A stretch of 64,000 nt of DNA from Streptomyces atratus (GCF_900119365.1 NZ_FPJO01000015.1:108719-172718), one strand, 5' to 3'. Counted from the first letter of the stretch, positions 31,987-41,252 are shown. Notes: a model not told the origin generated them from the sequence alone. Translations and numbers: made by a program.

Positions 31987-32209
31987 ATGCCGCGCCCCAC
32001 CCCCGCCGGCACCACGAACTCGCACCACACCACCTTGCCGGGGTTCCGACTGGCGCAAGTCGAGCTACAGCGGCAGCCAGGGCGGTGACTGCGTCGAGGT
32101 CGCCGCCCACCCCGCCGCCGTCCACATCCGTGACTCCAAGGTGACCGACGGCCCCGTCCTCACCGTTCCCCCCGCCGCTTGGACCGCGTTCCTGGACGCC
32201 ACGGTCTGA
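31987..32209 (+). pseudogene. DUF397 protein gene with frameshift near its start
   Basis: From 32051 one frame reads WRKSSYSGSQGGDCVEVA, then VHIRDSKVTDGPVLTVPPAAW and a stop at 32207-32209. This is the diagnostic DUF397 sequence. The frame has no start codon upstream. The nearest ATG (31987) is in a frame one base off and could join it just before the Trp by a single-base indel. DUF397 proteins normally pair with XRE/DUF5753 regulators; no partner is adjacent here. If the frameshift is a sequencing error the gene would be intact. Confidence 0.7.
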
Positions 32210-32280
32210 CGACGCTGCGGCCCGGCGTACCGGGCCGCAACCCCCCTTTCGATGTGTCGAGTTGTGAAGACTTCCCGTTT

Positions 32281-32296
32281 CTGAGAGCGCTCTCAG
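32281..32296. promoter_or_regulatory. LacI-type operator before the GH64 gene
   Basis: CTGAGAGCGCTCTCAG is a perfect 16-bp palindrome with the central CG typical of LacI-family operators. It lies 69 bp before the GH64 start codon. Its core GAGAGCGCTCTC recurs at 48455-48466 in the beta-glucoside operon. Confidence 0.65.
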
Positions 32297-32364
32297 TCAT
32301 AAGTCTTGACGCCTGATGCGGCCCTCACGAGAGTGGTTGACCCCCCACACCTCGGGAGTCTCTC

Positions 32365-33594
32365 GTGATCTCGCGCAGACTGTTCCTGACGGGCGGCGCC
32401 GCCGCCACCGCCACCGCCCTCACCTACCCCCTCTGGGGCAGCGCCCTGAGTCCGAGCGCTTCCGCCGCCCCCGCAACCTGTGAACTCGCACTGGAGAACC
32501 GCTCGTTGCCGGGCAGAGTCAACGCCTATGTCACCGGCCACGAGCAGGGCACCGACCGCTGGGTGCTGCTGCGGGCCGACGGCAGCGTCTACCGCCCCGA
32601 CTCCCCCGCCACACCGCAAACCCCGTTGCCCGTCGACTGCGCCATCCCGCTGAACGCGGCGGGCGGCGGACCGGTGGTGCTCACCCTCCCCCAGATGTAC
32701 GGCGCCCGCGTCTACTTCGTACGCGACGACACGCTCACGTTCTATCTCAACCCGGGCCCCGCCCTGGTCGAGCCGGCGTTCGCGACATCCACCGACGCCA
32801 ACTACGGCCGCACCTGGTCCTTCTGCGAGTTCACCTTCAATCCTCAGCAGCTGTACGCGAACATCAGCTACGTCGACCTGGTCACCGCACTGCCGATCGG
32901 CCTGACCCTGACCGGCGACGCGACGCACACCGTGGCGCCGCTCCCGGACGGCGCGGTGCAGCGGATCGCGGACGGCCTCACGGCCCAGGCCGCCGCCGAC
33001 GGCCGGCCGTGGGACAAGCTGGTGATCCGCGGGGCGGACGGCAACGTACTGCGGGTGATCTCACCGCAGAACCTGATGGCACCGTTCTTCGACCGCCCGG
33101 ACGAGATGCCGTTCCGGGACGTGTTCACGTCCTACATCGACCGGGTCTGGGAGAAGTACCGCTCCACCGACCTGCGCATCGACCTCCAGGGCGGCCGGGG
33201 CGTCCGCGCCGGCCGGGTAAACGGGGACGTCCTGGCCTTCGAGGGCGGCCACACCTTCACCAAGCCCACCTCCAAGGACGTCTTCACCTGCAACCACGGC
33301 CCGTTCGCCAACAACCCGGGCGACCCGGACGACAAGAAGGCCCTGCTGGCCCGCCTGGCCTCCGGCTTCAACCGCTCCCTGATGCTCACCCACCCCGACC
33401 AGCCGAACGGCACCTCGACCGCCGACTACTACCGGGACCCGGCCACCAACCACTGGTCCCGCGTCGTCCACGCCAACACCCCGATCGGCTACGCCTTCCC
33501 CTACGACGACGTCCGCCCCGACGGCGAACCCGACGTCTCCGGCGCCGCGAACGACGGCAACCCGCGCCGCTTCACGGTGAGCGTGGGCGCCTGA
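32365..33594 (+). CDS. Secreted GH64 beta-1,3-glucanase
   Basis: This 409-aa enzyme is related to laminaripentaose-producing beta-1,3-glucanase, which hydrolyses laminarin, curdlan or fungal cell-wall glucan. The N-terminus ISRRLFLTGGAAATATA is a twin-arginine-type signal. Catalytic residues by analogy with the S. matensis enzyme (Glu154/Asp170) are Glu155 in WSFCEFTF and Asp171 in YVDLVTALP, with the same spacing. It is essentially a catalytic domain only; no carbohydrate-binding module follows. GTG 32365 has GGGAG upstream. A LacI-type operator sits in its promoter. Confidence 0.9.
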   Translation: MISRRLFLTGGAAATATALTYPLWGSALSPSASAAPATCELALENRSLPGRVNAYVTGHEQGTDRWVLLRADGSVYRPDSPATPQTPLPVDCAIPLNAAGGGPVVLTLPQMYGARVYFVRDDTLTFYLNPGPALVEPAFATSTDANYGRTWSFCEFTFNPQQLYANISYVDLVTALPIGLTLTGDATHTVAPLPDGAVQRIADGLTAQAAADGRPWDKLVIRGADGNVLRVISPQNLMAPFFDRPDEMPFRDVFTSYIDRVWEKYRSTDLRIDLQGGRGVRAGRVNGDVLAFEGGHTFTKPTSKDVFTCNHGPFANNPGDPDDKKALLARLASGFNRSLMLTHPDQPNGTSTADYYRDPATNHWSRVVHANTPIGYAFPYDDVRPDGEPDVSGAANDGNPRRFTVSVGA

Positions 33595-33624
33595 GCCGGG
33601 GCGCGCGGACGAGCGGCCCCGCCC

Positions 33625-33647
33625 GTGCGGGGCGGACCGCCCCGCAC
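33625..33647. terminator. Hairpin between GH64 and ALF-repeat genes
   Basis: GTGCGGGGC pairs with GCCCCGCAC. A competing overlap with an upstream GCCCCGC is possible. It lies between convergent genes. Confidence 0.6.
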
Positions 33648-33687
33648 CGCAGCCGCGTCCGCTGAATCGCCGCCGGGGGCCGGTCGG

Positions 33688-34155
33688 TCAGCCCGAGGTC
33701 GGCGGGGTTCGGCCGTCCACCTCGTACTGGCCGACTTCGATGAAGTGGCGCAGCTCTTCCGGGGTGCCGTCCACGACGTTCTCGGCCGCCGTGCGCAGGG
33801 CGTCGCTGATGTTCGGGTCGGCCAGGATCCTGAAGACGGCGACACGGTCGTCCTCGGCCTGGGCGAGGCGCAGGCCCGTCTTCAGGAAGTTGCGCAGGTC
33901 GTCAACCGTGCCGTCCAGGGCCTTCTGCGCCTCGCGGTAGACGCCCTTGCCGATGTCGGGGTCGCCCAGGATCTTGAAGACGGCGATGCGGAGTTCCTCC
34001 TCCGACATCGAGTCGTACGGGGACTCGTCGTCCTGTGCGGCCGACGCGGTGGCGGGCGAGGAGGCCGCCGCGGCGGCGAAGGACGGGGTGGAGAGCAGCA
34101 GGGCCGGGGCCAGGGCGCCTGCGGCCACGGCCAGCGCCGCACGGGTGAGTCTCAT
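33688..34155 (-). CDS. Secreted ALF-repeat protein
   Basis: This 155-aa protein has a signal peptide MRLTRAALAVAAGALAPALL with cleavage near SFAAAAA. The mature part holds two copies of a helical repeat of about 42 residues: AVFKILGDPDIGKGVYREAQ and AVFRILADPNISDALRTAAE, each followed by ALDGTVDDLRNFLKTG or VVDGTPEELRHFIEVG. These are ALF short repeats, common in long actinobacterial surface proteins; here the protein is nearly minimal. Function unknown, possibly a protein-binding scaffold outside the cell. It starts at ATG 34155 after AGGTGG. Confidence 0.75.
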   Translation of the reverse strand: MRLTRAALAVAAGALAPALLLSTPSFAAAAASSPATASAAQDDESPYDSMSEEELRIAVFKILGDPDIGKGVYREAQKALDGTVDDLRNFLKTGLRLAQAEDDRVAVFRILADPNISDALRTAAENVVDGTPEELRHFIEVGQYEVDGRTPPTSG

Positions 34156-34313
34156 GGGTCCACCTGCTTCGCGTCGAGGAAAGGCCGGTGCGCGGTGCAC
34201 CGGCAGCCGCGCGGTCTCCGGCGGCAAGGCATCTTCCCAAGGAGCGGCTCCCGGCTCATTTCCCGGACCGGGCAGTCTTCGCCGCCGGCTCGTTGCCGAG
34301 GTGATCACACACC

Positions 34314-34351
34314 CGTGCGGGTGCCCGTCCGGTGAACGGGGCACCCGCACG
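34314..34351 (-). terminator. 13-bp stem terminator of the M15-like gene
   Basis: CGTGCGGGTGCCC pairs with GGGCACCCGCACG, 12-nt loop, just after the stop at 34375. Confidence 0.75.
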
Positions 34352-34374
34352 AACTGACGCTCGCGATACGGAAG

Positions 34375-34899
34375 TCAGCAGCCGCCGCAGTTGTAGTACG
34401 TCACGTCCCAGTGGTTGCCCTCGTCGGCGTAGATGTTGCCGGAACCCGCCTTGTACTGGGGGGCACCGTCACCGCGCACGCCGATGTAGGTGAAGACGTT
34501 GTGGACGTAGTTGGTGAGGCAGGTCGACTTGGCGAAGTCGAGCTTGTAGCCGTTCCAGTGGGAGTACGTGCCGCCGGCGTGCCCGGTCTCGGTGCCGCCG
34601 GTGATGTTCAGCGCGCAGCCCGTGGCGCTCTTGAGGGTCTGGGCGCCCTGCGCGGTGGCCAGGTTGAGCTGGTCGAACGAGGTGCAGGTGGCGACGTTGC
34701 GGTTGGAGCAGCCGCCGGAGGACGACCAGGTGATCCCGGAGGAGCTGAACCGGGCGGTGGCCTCGGCGTGGGTGAGCTTGGTGACGGCGTGGGCCTGGGT
34801 CGCGCCACCGCCCAGGACACCGATGCCCGGGGCGAAGAGAACGCCCAGGACGAGGGCGAACGCGGTCAGGACGGGGCGCAGTCTCATAGGGGACAGCAT
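34375..34899 (-). CDS. Secreted M15-like (D-Ala-D-Ala peptidase fold) protein
   Basis: This 174-aa protein has a signal peptide (MLSPMRLRPVLTAFALVLGV to about AHA). The zinc-peptidase pattern resembles M15: GHAGGTYSHWNGYKLDF supplies His and Asp, and EGNHWDVTYY near the end supplies the third ligand. Six Cys residues suggest disulfides (GGCSNRNVATC, the Cys of SATGC, STC, and the terminal NCGGC). It is often annotated as a hypothetical secreted protein; cell-wall peptide hydrolysis is inferred. The start ATG 34899 has AGGAGG upstream. It is divergent from YceI across 260 bp. Confidence 0.65.
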   Translation of the reverse strand: MLSPMRLRPVLTAFALVLGVLFAPGIGVLGGGATQAHAVTKLTHAEATARFSSSGITWSSSGGCSNRNVATCTSFDQLNLATAQGAQTLKSATGCALNITGGTETGHAGGTYSHWNGYKLDFAKSTCLTNYVHNVFTYIGVRGDGAPQYKAGSGNIYADEGNHWDVTYYNCGGC

Positions 34900-35042
34900 G
34901 GGGGACTCCTCCTGCTCATGACAAGTAAGGGCATGGAGATACTGCCCGAGTTCTACGCGCGTCCGCCAGAGGGGAGCGGCGATCGGACGCGGGAGTTGCG
35001 CCATCGTTCGGCCGCCACTCACGAACACCCGCCGCCTTGATG

Positions 35043-35071
35043 TTGAACATTGAACTAGATCGCGCTACAGT
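35043..35071 (+). promoter_or_regulatory. Promoter of the yceI gene
   Basis: -35 TTGAAC (35043-35048), 17-bp spacer, -10 TACAGT (35066-35071). A second TTGAAC starts 7 bp later, and TTGAAGGTTAAAC follows the -10, which may be regulator half-sites. Confidence 0.55.
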
Positions 35072-35158
35072 CAATCTCGTTGAAGGTTAAACAATCACTT
35101 CGACCGCTGCTAGCCCCCCGCTCGATCGCCGCTCGATCACGTCCCCCGAGGAGGAGCC

Positions 35159-35785
35159 ATGGCTCTGTTCAACCGCAAGAACAACAACGCCCCGTCCGCC
35201 ACCGCCACCGCCACCCCCGCCGTGGACCCGGCCCTCGCCGCCCTCACCGGCGACTACGCGATCGACCCGGCCCACAGCAGCATCGGCTTCACCGTGCGCC
35301 ACGCCATGGTCACCAATGTGCGCGGCACCTTCGGCGAGCACGAGGGCAGCCTGAAGCTGGACGGCTCCGACCCGGCGAACTCCACCGCCTCGATCGACGT
35401 CAGGATCGCCAGCGTCGACACCGGCATCGCCGACCGCGACGGGCACCTGGTCAGCGGCGACTTCTTCGACGCCGAGAAGTTCCCGCTCATGACGTTCCGC
35501 TCCACGCAGGCCGAGCAGCTCGGCGGCGACAAGTACCGCGTCACGGGCGACCTGACCATCAAGGACGTCACGCGTCCGCTCTCCATCGACCTGGAGTTCA
35601 ACGGCTCCGCCACCGACGTCTACGGCAACGAGCGGGTCGGCTTCGAGGGCAGCGCGGACATCCTGCGCTCCGACTGGGGCCTGACCTGGAACGCGGCGCT
35701 GGAGACCGGCGGCGTGATGGTCAGCGACAAGGTCAAGCTCAACTTCGACATCTCCGCGATCAAGTCCGCCGTGACGCAGGCCTGA
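35159..35785 (+). CDS. YceI family lipid-binding protein
   Basis: This 208-aa protein of the YceI family folds into an extended lipocalin-like beta-barrel that binds isoprenoid or other long-chain lipids. Markers are YAIDPAHSSIGFTVRHAMVTN, FGEHEGSL, ASIDVRIASVDTG, DGHLVSGDFFDAEKFPLMTF and the terminal VKLNFDIS. There is no signal peptide; a 25-residue Ala/Thr-rich N-terminus precedes the barrel, so it is likely cytoplasmic. The ATG is preceded by GAGGAGGAG. It ends at a long hairpin shared with the convergent reductase gene. Confidence 0.9.
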   Translation: MALFNRKNNNAPSATATATPAVDPALAALTGDYAIDPAHSSIGFTVRHAMVTNVRGTFGEHEGSLKLDGSDPANSTASIDVRIASVDTGIADRDGHLVSGDFFDAEKFPLMTFRSTQAEQLGGDKYRVTGDLTIKDVTRPLSIDLEFNGSATDVYGNERVGFEGSADILRSDWGLTWNAALETGGVMVSDKVKLNFDISAIKSAVTQA

Positions 35786-35813
35786 CGCCTGCCGCCGCCA
35801 CACTCCCGCGGCC

Positions 35814-35863
35814 CGAGCGCGCCCGCCTCCCCCTCCCCCGCCGGGGAGGGAGGCGGGCGCTCG
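35814..35863. terminator. Long bidirectional terminator
   Basis: CGAGCGC and GCCCGCCTCCC on the left pair with GGGAGGCGGGC and GCGCTCG on the right, with a further TCCCC/GGGGA stem at the tip. It lies between convergent yceI and reductase genes. Confidence 0.8.
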
Positions 35864-35880
35864 GCGTTTGCCCCCCCCGG

Positions 35881-36903
35881 TCAGGCCCGGCGGGCGGCGA
35901 CCGCGCGGTTCACGTCATCGGTGATCAGGTCCGCGTTGATCGCCGCGGCGGCCTGCACCCCGGCAGCGGCAGCAGCGACGACCTTTCCCTTCGGGTCGGC
36001 GACATTGCCGGCCCCCCAGACACCGGGGACCTCCGTCGCCCCGGCCGGATCGGCTGCGACGTACGTACCGATCACCTGATCCGCCGCCTTCGCCTCGGCC
36101 GCGTCCAGCCCCAGGCCCGCGAGGAAGTCCGCGCGGGCGGTGAAGCCGGGCTGCACCACGACGGCCTCGGCCGCGACGACCCGGCCTCCCGCCAGCCGGA
36201 CCCCGGTGAGCCGGTCGTCCGTCACGTCGAGACCGGTCACCTCGCCGTCGACCACGGCGACGCCACGGGCGGCCAGCTGCTCGTACTCCTCGTCCGTGGG
36301 CTCGGGCCCCGTGTGGCGGAAGAGGGTGATGTCCTCGCTCCACTGGCGCCACATCAGCGCCTGGTGCACGGCCAGCGGCCCGGTGGCCAGGACGCCGACC
36401 GGGCGGGAGCCGACCTCCCAGCCGTGGCAGTACGGGCAGTGCAGGACCTCGCGCCCCCACCGTTCGGCCAGACCCGGCACCGGGGGCAGCTCGTCGACGA
36501 GGCCGGTGGTCACCAGGAGCCGGCGCGCCGCGACCGGGGCCCCGTCCTTCCGTACGACGCAAAATCCCTCGCCGTCGGGCAGCCGCTCGGCGGCCACCAC
36601 GGCGTCCTGGACGACCTCTCCCCCGTAACGGGTCAGCTCGTCCCGGCCGGTGGCCAGCAGCTCCGAGGGCGGGACGCCGTCGTGCCCCAGGTAGCCGTGC
36701 ATGTGCGAGGCCGGGGCGTTGCGCGGCTGCCCGGCGTCGATCACCAGCACCGACCGGCGCGCCCTTGCCAGGGTCACGGCTCCGCTCAGTCCGGCGGCTC
36801 CACCGCCGATCACCACCACGTCGTAGCGCCGTTCCGCGCCGCCGCCCCCGGTCGCCGCCCCGCCGCCGCTGTCCACGCTGTCGTCTCCGGTCGTGTCGTT
36901 CAT
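35881..36903 (-). CDS. Thioredoxin-reductase-like FAD oxidoreductase
   Basis: This 340-aa protein has FAD-binding VVVIGGGAAGLSGAVTLARA near the N-terminus, a redox CxxC (HCPYCHGWE) in the NAD(P)-binding half, and a C-terminal FAD motif GVWGAGNVADP. It therefore resembles TrxB or the TrxR-like enzymes of secondary metabolism. No thioredoxin gene is adjacent. The second nucleotide motif is GVLATGPLAV, less canonical than GGGDSA of true TrxB, so another electron donor is possible. ATG 36903 with AGGTG upstream is preferred to the GTG three codons earlier. Confidence 0.85.
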   Translation of the reverse strand: MNDTTGDDSVDSGGGAATGGGGAERRYDVVVIGGGAAGLSGAVTLARARRSVLVIDAGQPRNAPASHMHGYLGHDGVPPSELLATGRDELTRYGGEVVQDAVVAAERLPDGEGFCVVRKDGAPVAARRLLVTTGLVDELPPVPGLAERWGREVLHCPYCHGWEVGSRPVGVLATGPLAVHQALMWRQWSEDITLFRHTGPEPTDEEYEQLAARGVAVVDGEVTGLDVTDDRLTGVRLAGGRVVAAEAVVVQPGFTARADFLAGLGLDAAEAKAADQVIGTYVAADPAGATEVPGVWGAGNVADPKGKVVAAAAAGVQAAAAINADLITDDVNRAVAARRA

Positions 36904-36990
36904 GAGAAGCACCTGCCTTTCACCGGAGAGCGTCCGCGAGACAGCGAAGTTTCGGCAAATTTGATTGCCGGAACAGCAAACAGCGCATCC

Positions 36991-39777
36991 CTAGAGGGTG
37001 TCCTCCTCCGGTTCGCCGACCGTCTGCTCCGACCAGATGACCTTGCCCGTCTCGGTGTAGCGGGTGCCCCAGCGTTCGGCGAACTGGGCGACGAGGAACA
37101 GGCCCCGGCCGCCCTCGTCCGTCGTCGCCGCGTAGCGCAGATGCGGTGAGGTGCTGCTGCTGTCGGACACTTCGCAGATCAGGTTGCGGTCGTAGAGCAG
37201 GCGTACCCCGATGGGTGCCGTGCCGTAGCGCACCGCGTTGGTGACCAGTTCGCTCAGGATCAGTTCGGTGGCGAACGCCTCCTCCTCCAGGCCCCGGTCG
37301 GTGAGCCACTGGGCGACGTTCTTGCGCACCCCGGCGACGGCCGCCGGATCGGTGGCCACGGCCCACTGCGCGACCTGGTCGGGATCGAGCGTGCGAGTGC
37401 GGGCCACGAGCAGGGCGACGTCGTCGTCCGGCCGGTCCGGCAACAGCTCGGCGAGCACGTCGTCGCAGGTCTCCTCCGGCGTCCGGTCGCGGCCGGCCAG
37501 GGCGTCGCGCAGCAGGCCGAGACCGGTGTCGATGTCCCGGCCGCGCCGCTCGACGAGACCGTCCGTGTAGAGGACCAGCCGGCTTCCCTCGGGTACGTGG
37601 AACTCGGCCGCCTCGAAGGGCATGCCGCCGATGCCGAGGGGAAGTCCGGTCGGGACCGCGGGGCACTCGACGGTGCCGTCCGGAAGGACCATCACGGGCG
37701 CGGGGTGGCCGGCCAGCGCCACCGCGCAGTTGCCGGACACCGCGTCGTAGATCGCGTACAGGCAGGTGGCTCCGGCGATCTCGGGATCACCCTCCTTGGC
37801 TTCGTCCCGGTCGATCCGGGCCACCAGTTCGTCGAGATGCCCGAGGAGTTCGTCGGGCGTGGGGTCCAGTGAGGAGAAGTTGTGGACGCTGGTGCGCAGC
37901 CGCCCCATGGTGGCCGCGGCGTGCAGCCCGTGTCCGACCACGTCGCCGACGACGAGCGCCACCCGGGCGCCGGGCAGCGGGATCACATCGAACCAGTCGC
38001 CGCCGACCCCCTCGTACGCCGGCAGATAGCGATGGGCGACCTCCAGGGCGTTCTGCTCGGGCAGGACCCGGGGCAGCAGACTGCGCTGCAGCGTCACGGC
38101 CAGTGCGTGCTCCCGCGTGTAGCGGCGGGCGTTGTCCACACCCACCGCGGCCCGCGCCGCCAGTTCCTCCGCGAAGGACACGTCGTCGTCGTCGAAGGGT
38201 TCCGAATCGCCCGAACGCCAGAAATTGGCCATGCCCAGGACGGTGCCGCGGGTGTGCAGCGGCACCGACACGATCGAGTGGAATCCCTGCACCCTGATCC
38301 GCTCGGCCACGTCGTAGTCCCAGTTCCGCCAGCCCAGCTTCTCGAAATCGCTCTTCAGATCGGCATCGTCGCTGTGCACCCGCATGGCCCGGGTCCTGGT
38401 GGGGACGAAGCCCACCACATGGCCGACCGGATACAGCGGATGGTCCGCGCGGACCGCCGCGACGGCGGTGCGGCGCATCTCCAGCGTGCCGCCGTCCGGC
38501 ACGACCGGTTCGTCCCCGCGCCGTACGGGGTCGGCGAGGTCGACCGTCGCGGCGTCGGCGAAGCCGGGGATCGCCACGTCCGCCAGCTCCTGGGCCGTCC
38601 GGGTCACATCGAGCGTGGTGCCGATCCGGGCGCCGGCCTCGTACAGGAGCAGCAGCCGTTCGGTCGCGAATTCCGCCTTTCCCGTGACCGCGCGGAGTTC
38701 GGTGGTGTCCCGCAGGGTCACCACCGTGCTGGGCGGCCCGCCGTGCGCGTCGGTCGGACGGAGATTCACGGCGAGCAGCCGGCTGCCGGCCCGCAGCACC
38801 TCGTCCGTGACGGTACAGCCGGAGACCAGCAGGTCCGCGGTGTCCGGGTCCAGTCCGAGTTCCGCGACGGCCCGGCCCTCGGCGTCCGGCGGCAGGTCGA
38901 GGAGTCTGCGGGCCTCGTCGTTGGCCAGGGTCAGCCGCCGGTCGGCCCCGACGATCAGGACGCCCTCGCGGACGGCGTGCAGCACCGCGTCGTGGTGCTC
39001 GTACATCCTGGTCATCTCGGTGGCCCCGAGCCCATGGGTCTGACGGCTCAGCCGCCTGCTCAGGAGCGCCGCACCGCCCGTGGTGAGCGCGAGGGCGACC
39101 ACCGCGGCGCCCGCGCTGAGCGGGATGGAGCGGTCCGCCACGCTGTTCACCGACTCGACGGTGACCCCCACCGAGACCACTCCGGCGATCGAGCCGTCCG
39201 GCCGGGGTACGGGCACGACCGAGTTGACCGACAGCCCCAGGCTTCCGGTGAAGGTCCGGGTGAATCCGTGCCCGGCCAGCGCCTCTTCGTAGGGGCCGAT
39301 GAGGCGTTTGCCGATCAGCGCGGGGTCGGGGTGGGTGTAGCGGATGCCCTGGGGGCCCGCCACGACGACGGACTCGACATGGGTCCGTCTGCGGACCTCC
39401 TCGGCGCTCGGCTGCAGGATCGCGGTGGGATTCTTGCTGTCCAGCGCCGGTACGATCCCGGGCGAGTGGGCGAAGGTCTCGGCGACGCTCAGGGTGTGGG
39501 CGCGCGCCTCGGCCATGCTGTCCCGGCGCCCCTGCACCACCAGCGCCACCGCCCCCGCCGCGACGAGCAGCAGCACGAGACCGATGACGAAGACGAAGAC
39601 CTGGCCGGCCACGGTGTGCACGCTGAACAGGGCACGCAGTGGGCGGTTCGGGGGCCGGCCGGCCATGTCCGGGCCGGACGGCGCGGGTGCCGCCTGGCCC
39701 GTGCGTCCTCCATCGTGCCGATGTGATCGCCGGACGGAGCGTCGCAGCCGCGCCCGGAATCGGCCGATACCAGACAT
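36991..39777 (-). CDS. SpoIIE-family phosphatase with CACHE, PAS, GAF and HATPase domains
   Basis: This 928-aa membrane signalling protein has TM1 near residues 56-82 (GQVFVFVIGLVLLLVAAGAVALVV), then an extracellular CitA-type sensor of about 130 residues (HVESVVVAGPQGIRYTHPDP, later VVSVGVTVESV), and TM2 (LSAGAAVVALALTTGGAALL). Inside follow a PAS domain (VLIVGADRRLTLANDEARRLL), a GAF domain, a PP2C/SpoIIE domain (GGDWFDVI, VGDVVGHGLHAA, DDDVALLVART) and an RsbW-like HATPase (ILSELVTNAVRYG, DEGGRGLFLV). Such proteins act in partner-switching control of sigma factors: the phosphatase acts on an anti-anti-sigma factor and the HATPase may bind it. No such factor lies nearby. Confidence 0.92.
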   Translation of the reverse strand: MSGIGRFRARLRRSVRRSHRHDGGRTGQAAPAPSGPDMAGRPPNRPLRALFSVHTVAGQVFVFVIGLVLLLVAAGAVALVVQGRRDSMAEARAHTLSVAETFAHSPGIVPALDSKNPTAILQPSAEEVRRRTHVESVVVAGPQGIRYTHPDPALIGKRLIGPYEEALAGHGFTRTFTGSLGLSVNSVVPVPRPDGSIAGVVSVGVTVESVNSVADRSIPLSAGAAVVALALTTGGAALLSRRLSRQTHGLGATEMTRMYEHHDAVLHAVREGVLIVGADRRLTLANDEARRLLDLPPDAEGRAVAELGLDPDTADLLVSGCTVTDEVLRAGSRLLAVNLRPTDAHGGPPSTVVTLRDTTELRAVTGKAEFATERLLLLYEAGARIGTTLDVTRTAQELADVAIPGFADAATVDLADPVRRGDEPVVPDGGTLEMRRTAVAAVRADHPLYPVGHVVGFVPTRTRAMRVHSDDADLKSDFEKLGWRNWDYDVAERIRVQGFHSIVSVPLHTRGTVLGMANFWRSGDSEPFDDDDVSFAEELAARAAVGVDNARRYTREHALAVTLQRSLLPRVLPEQNALEVAHRYLPAYEGVGGDWFDVIPLPGARVALVVGDVVGHGLHAAATMGRLRTSVHNFSSLDPTPDELLGHLDELVARIDRDEAKEGDPEIAGATCLYAIYDAVSGNCAVALAGHPAPVMVLPDGTVECPAVPTGLPLGIGGMPFEAAEFHVPEGSRLVLYTDGLVERRGRDIDTGLGLLRDALAGRDRTPEETCDDVLAELLPDRPDDDVALLVARTRTLDPDQVAQWAVATDPAAVAGVRKNVAQWLTDRGLEEEAFATELILSELVTNAVRYGTAPIGVRLLYDRNLICEVSDSSSTSPHLRYAATTDEGGRGLFLVAQFAERWGTRYTETGKVIWSEQTVGEPEEDTL

Positions 39778-39830
39778 AACTTCAGGTCTAGCATGAATCG
39801 CACCTGCCCGAGAGGTCGCTGGTCAGCGGT

Positions 39831-41198
39831 TCAGAACCCGCCCCCGTCGAATCCGCCGCCGCCCCCGAAGTCGCCTCCTCCGAAGCCGCCGCCGTCGAAT
39901 CCCGACGAGTCGAAGTCGGACCCGGAGAAGTCACCGCCGCTCCAGTCCCCGCCGGATCCGAAGTCGCCGCCGCCGTACTCCGCCGCGTACGCCGGACTCG
40001 ACAGCATGGAGCCGAGCACTGTGCCGACGAGCAGCCCGGGGAGCAGACCGCCGCCGAAGTAGCCGCCCGCCCACGGACCGTACGCCGGGCCCGCCTCCCA
40101 GTAAGGGCGGCGGCCGTCGCCGGTGTCGACGGTGCGGCTCAGCGGTTCCTCGCCCTCGCGCAGCCGGACTTCGTCCGCCGCGCAGACCGGGACCTCGCGG
40201 GCCGTGCCACCGGACGGGGACCACCGGGCGTCGGCGACCGAGGGGCCGTGGCGCGGGTCGAAGAAGCACGGCGGGCGGCGGGCCGGCAGTTCGCCGCCGG
40301 TGCGGCGGGCCTCCAGGACGGCGAGGGAGAAGCGGCCGTCCTCCAGGGCCCGGGTGACCCCGCGCACGTCGGACGGGTGCCGGGCCCGCTCCATCCGGGA
40401 CTTCGCGCTCTCGTAGGAGTCGAGGGCCCGCTCGTAGTCCGCGCGCATGTTGTCGTCGGCGCCCGGTTCGGCCGGGTGGAAGTCGAGCCGGTCGAGGGTC
40501 TCGCCGTACGCGGTGATGTCCTCGTCCACGACGACCCTGAGCCTGTCGAGTGCGGCCCGCTCCTCGGCCTCCTTGCGCCTGCGGCCACGGCGGACGAGCG
40601 CGTAGGCCGTGCCGCCGCCCAGCACCAGGACCACGCCGGCCGTGATCAGCCCGACGGCGGACGAGGACCCGCCGCCCCCGGACGAGCCGCCCCAGGAGGC
40701 GGGGGCGCTGCCCCGGGCCTGCTCGACGGCCCGGTCGACGAAGGCGTTCAGCTGCGTCGCGGCGTCGGTGTCCGCGCCGGGCGTCTTCACCGCTGCGGTG
40801 AGGTTGTGGACCGCCCGGGTGGACATCACCTGGGGGTCGGCGCCCGCGTCGAACCCGTCACCGAGGCGGACCGCGTAGACGCCGGTGATCCCGGTGTCGG
40901 TGCGCAGGGTCGCCAGCAGGGTCTTGGCGGGGAACGCGGAGGTCCGGGGCAGCACCGCCACGAACACGGGCTTGTCGGCGTCCTTGATCTTCTTCGTCAG
41001 GGCGGCGGCCTGGCCCGGTGAGAGCTGGCCGGACGCCGCCGGGTCGACGTACACCGGCCCCTTGCGCAGGGCCTGCGCGACGTCGTCGACGGTGGATGCC
41101 CCCGTCGCGGCGGGCGCACCGGGCGCCATGCCGAGGACGGCCGCCGCCAGGATCAGCAGCAGGCCGGCCAGCATCGTCGGGAACAACCTGTTCCGCAT
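39831..41198 (-). CDS. TPM-domain membrane protein with Gly/Asp-rich C-terminus
   Basis: This 455-aa protein has an N-terminal signal or anchor (MLAGLLLILAAAVLGMAPG), a TPM-like domain at about residues 35-160 (VDDVAQALRKGPVYVDP, VFVAVLPRTSAFPAKTLLATL), and a Gly/Ser linker. TM2 (AVGLITAGVVLVLGGGTAYALV) is followed by a charged cytoplasmic helical region. The last 60 residues repeat Gly/Asp/Phe (GGDFG, SGGDWSGGDF, GGGFDGGGF), as in YgcG-like proteins. Role unknown, probably envelope maintenance. Start ATG 41198; the ribosome site is weak. Confidence 0.75.
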   Translation of the reverse strand: MRNRLFPTMLAGLLLILAAAVLGMAPGAPAATGASTVDDVAQALRKGPVYVDPAASGQLSPGQAAALTKKIKDADKPVFVAVLPRTSAFPAKTLLATLRTDTGITGVYAVRLGDGFDAGADPQVMSTRAVHNLTAAVKTPGADTDAATQLNAFVDRAVEQARGSAPASWGGSSGGGGSSSAVGLITAGVVLVLGGGTAYALVRRGRRRKEAEERAALDRLRVVVDEDITAYGETLDRLDFHPAEPGADDNMRADYERALDSYESAKSRMERARHPSDVRGVTRALEDGRFSLAVLEARRTGGELPARRPPCFFDPRHGPSVADARWSPSGGTAREVPVCAADEVRLREGEEPLSRTVDTGDGRRPYWEAGPAYGPWAGGYFGGGLLPGLLVGTVLGSMLSSPAYAAEYGGGDFGSGGDWSGGDFSGSDFDSSGFDGGGFGGGDFGGGGGFDGGGF

Positions 41199-41252
41199 AC
41201 TTCGAAGCTAACCCGGATGGGTGACGCGTGCGACAGCCGTCGCGCGCGGTAC

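Noticed and set aside
40600..41198. TPM gene as part of the GH1 operon
   Set aside because: It follows GH1 on the same strand after 54 bp, but its function is unrelated and no coupling is seen; kept separate.
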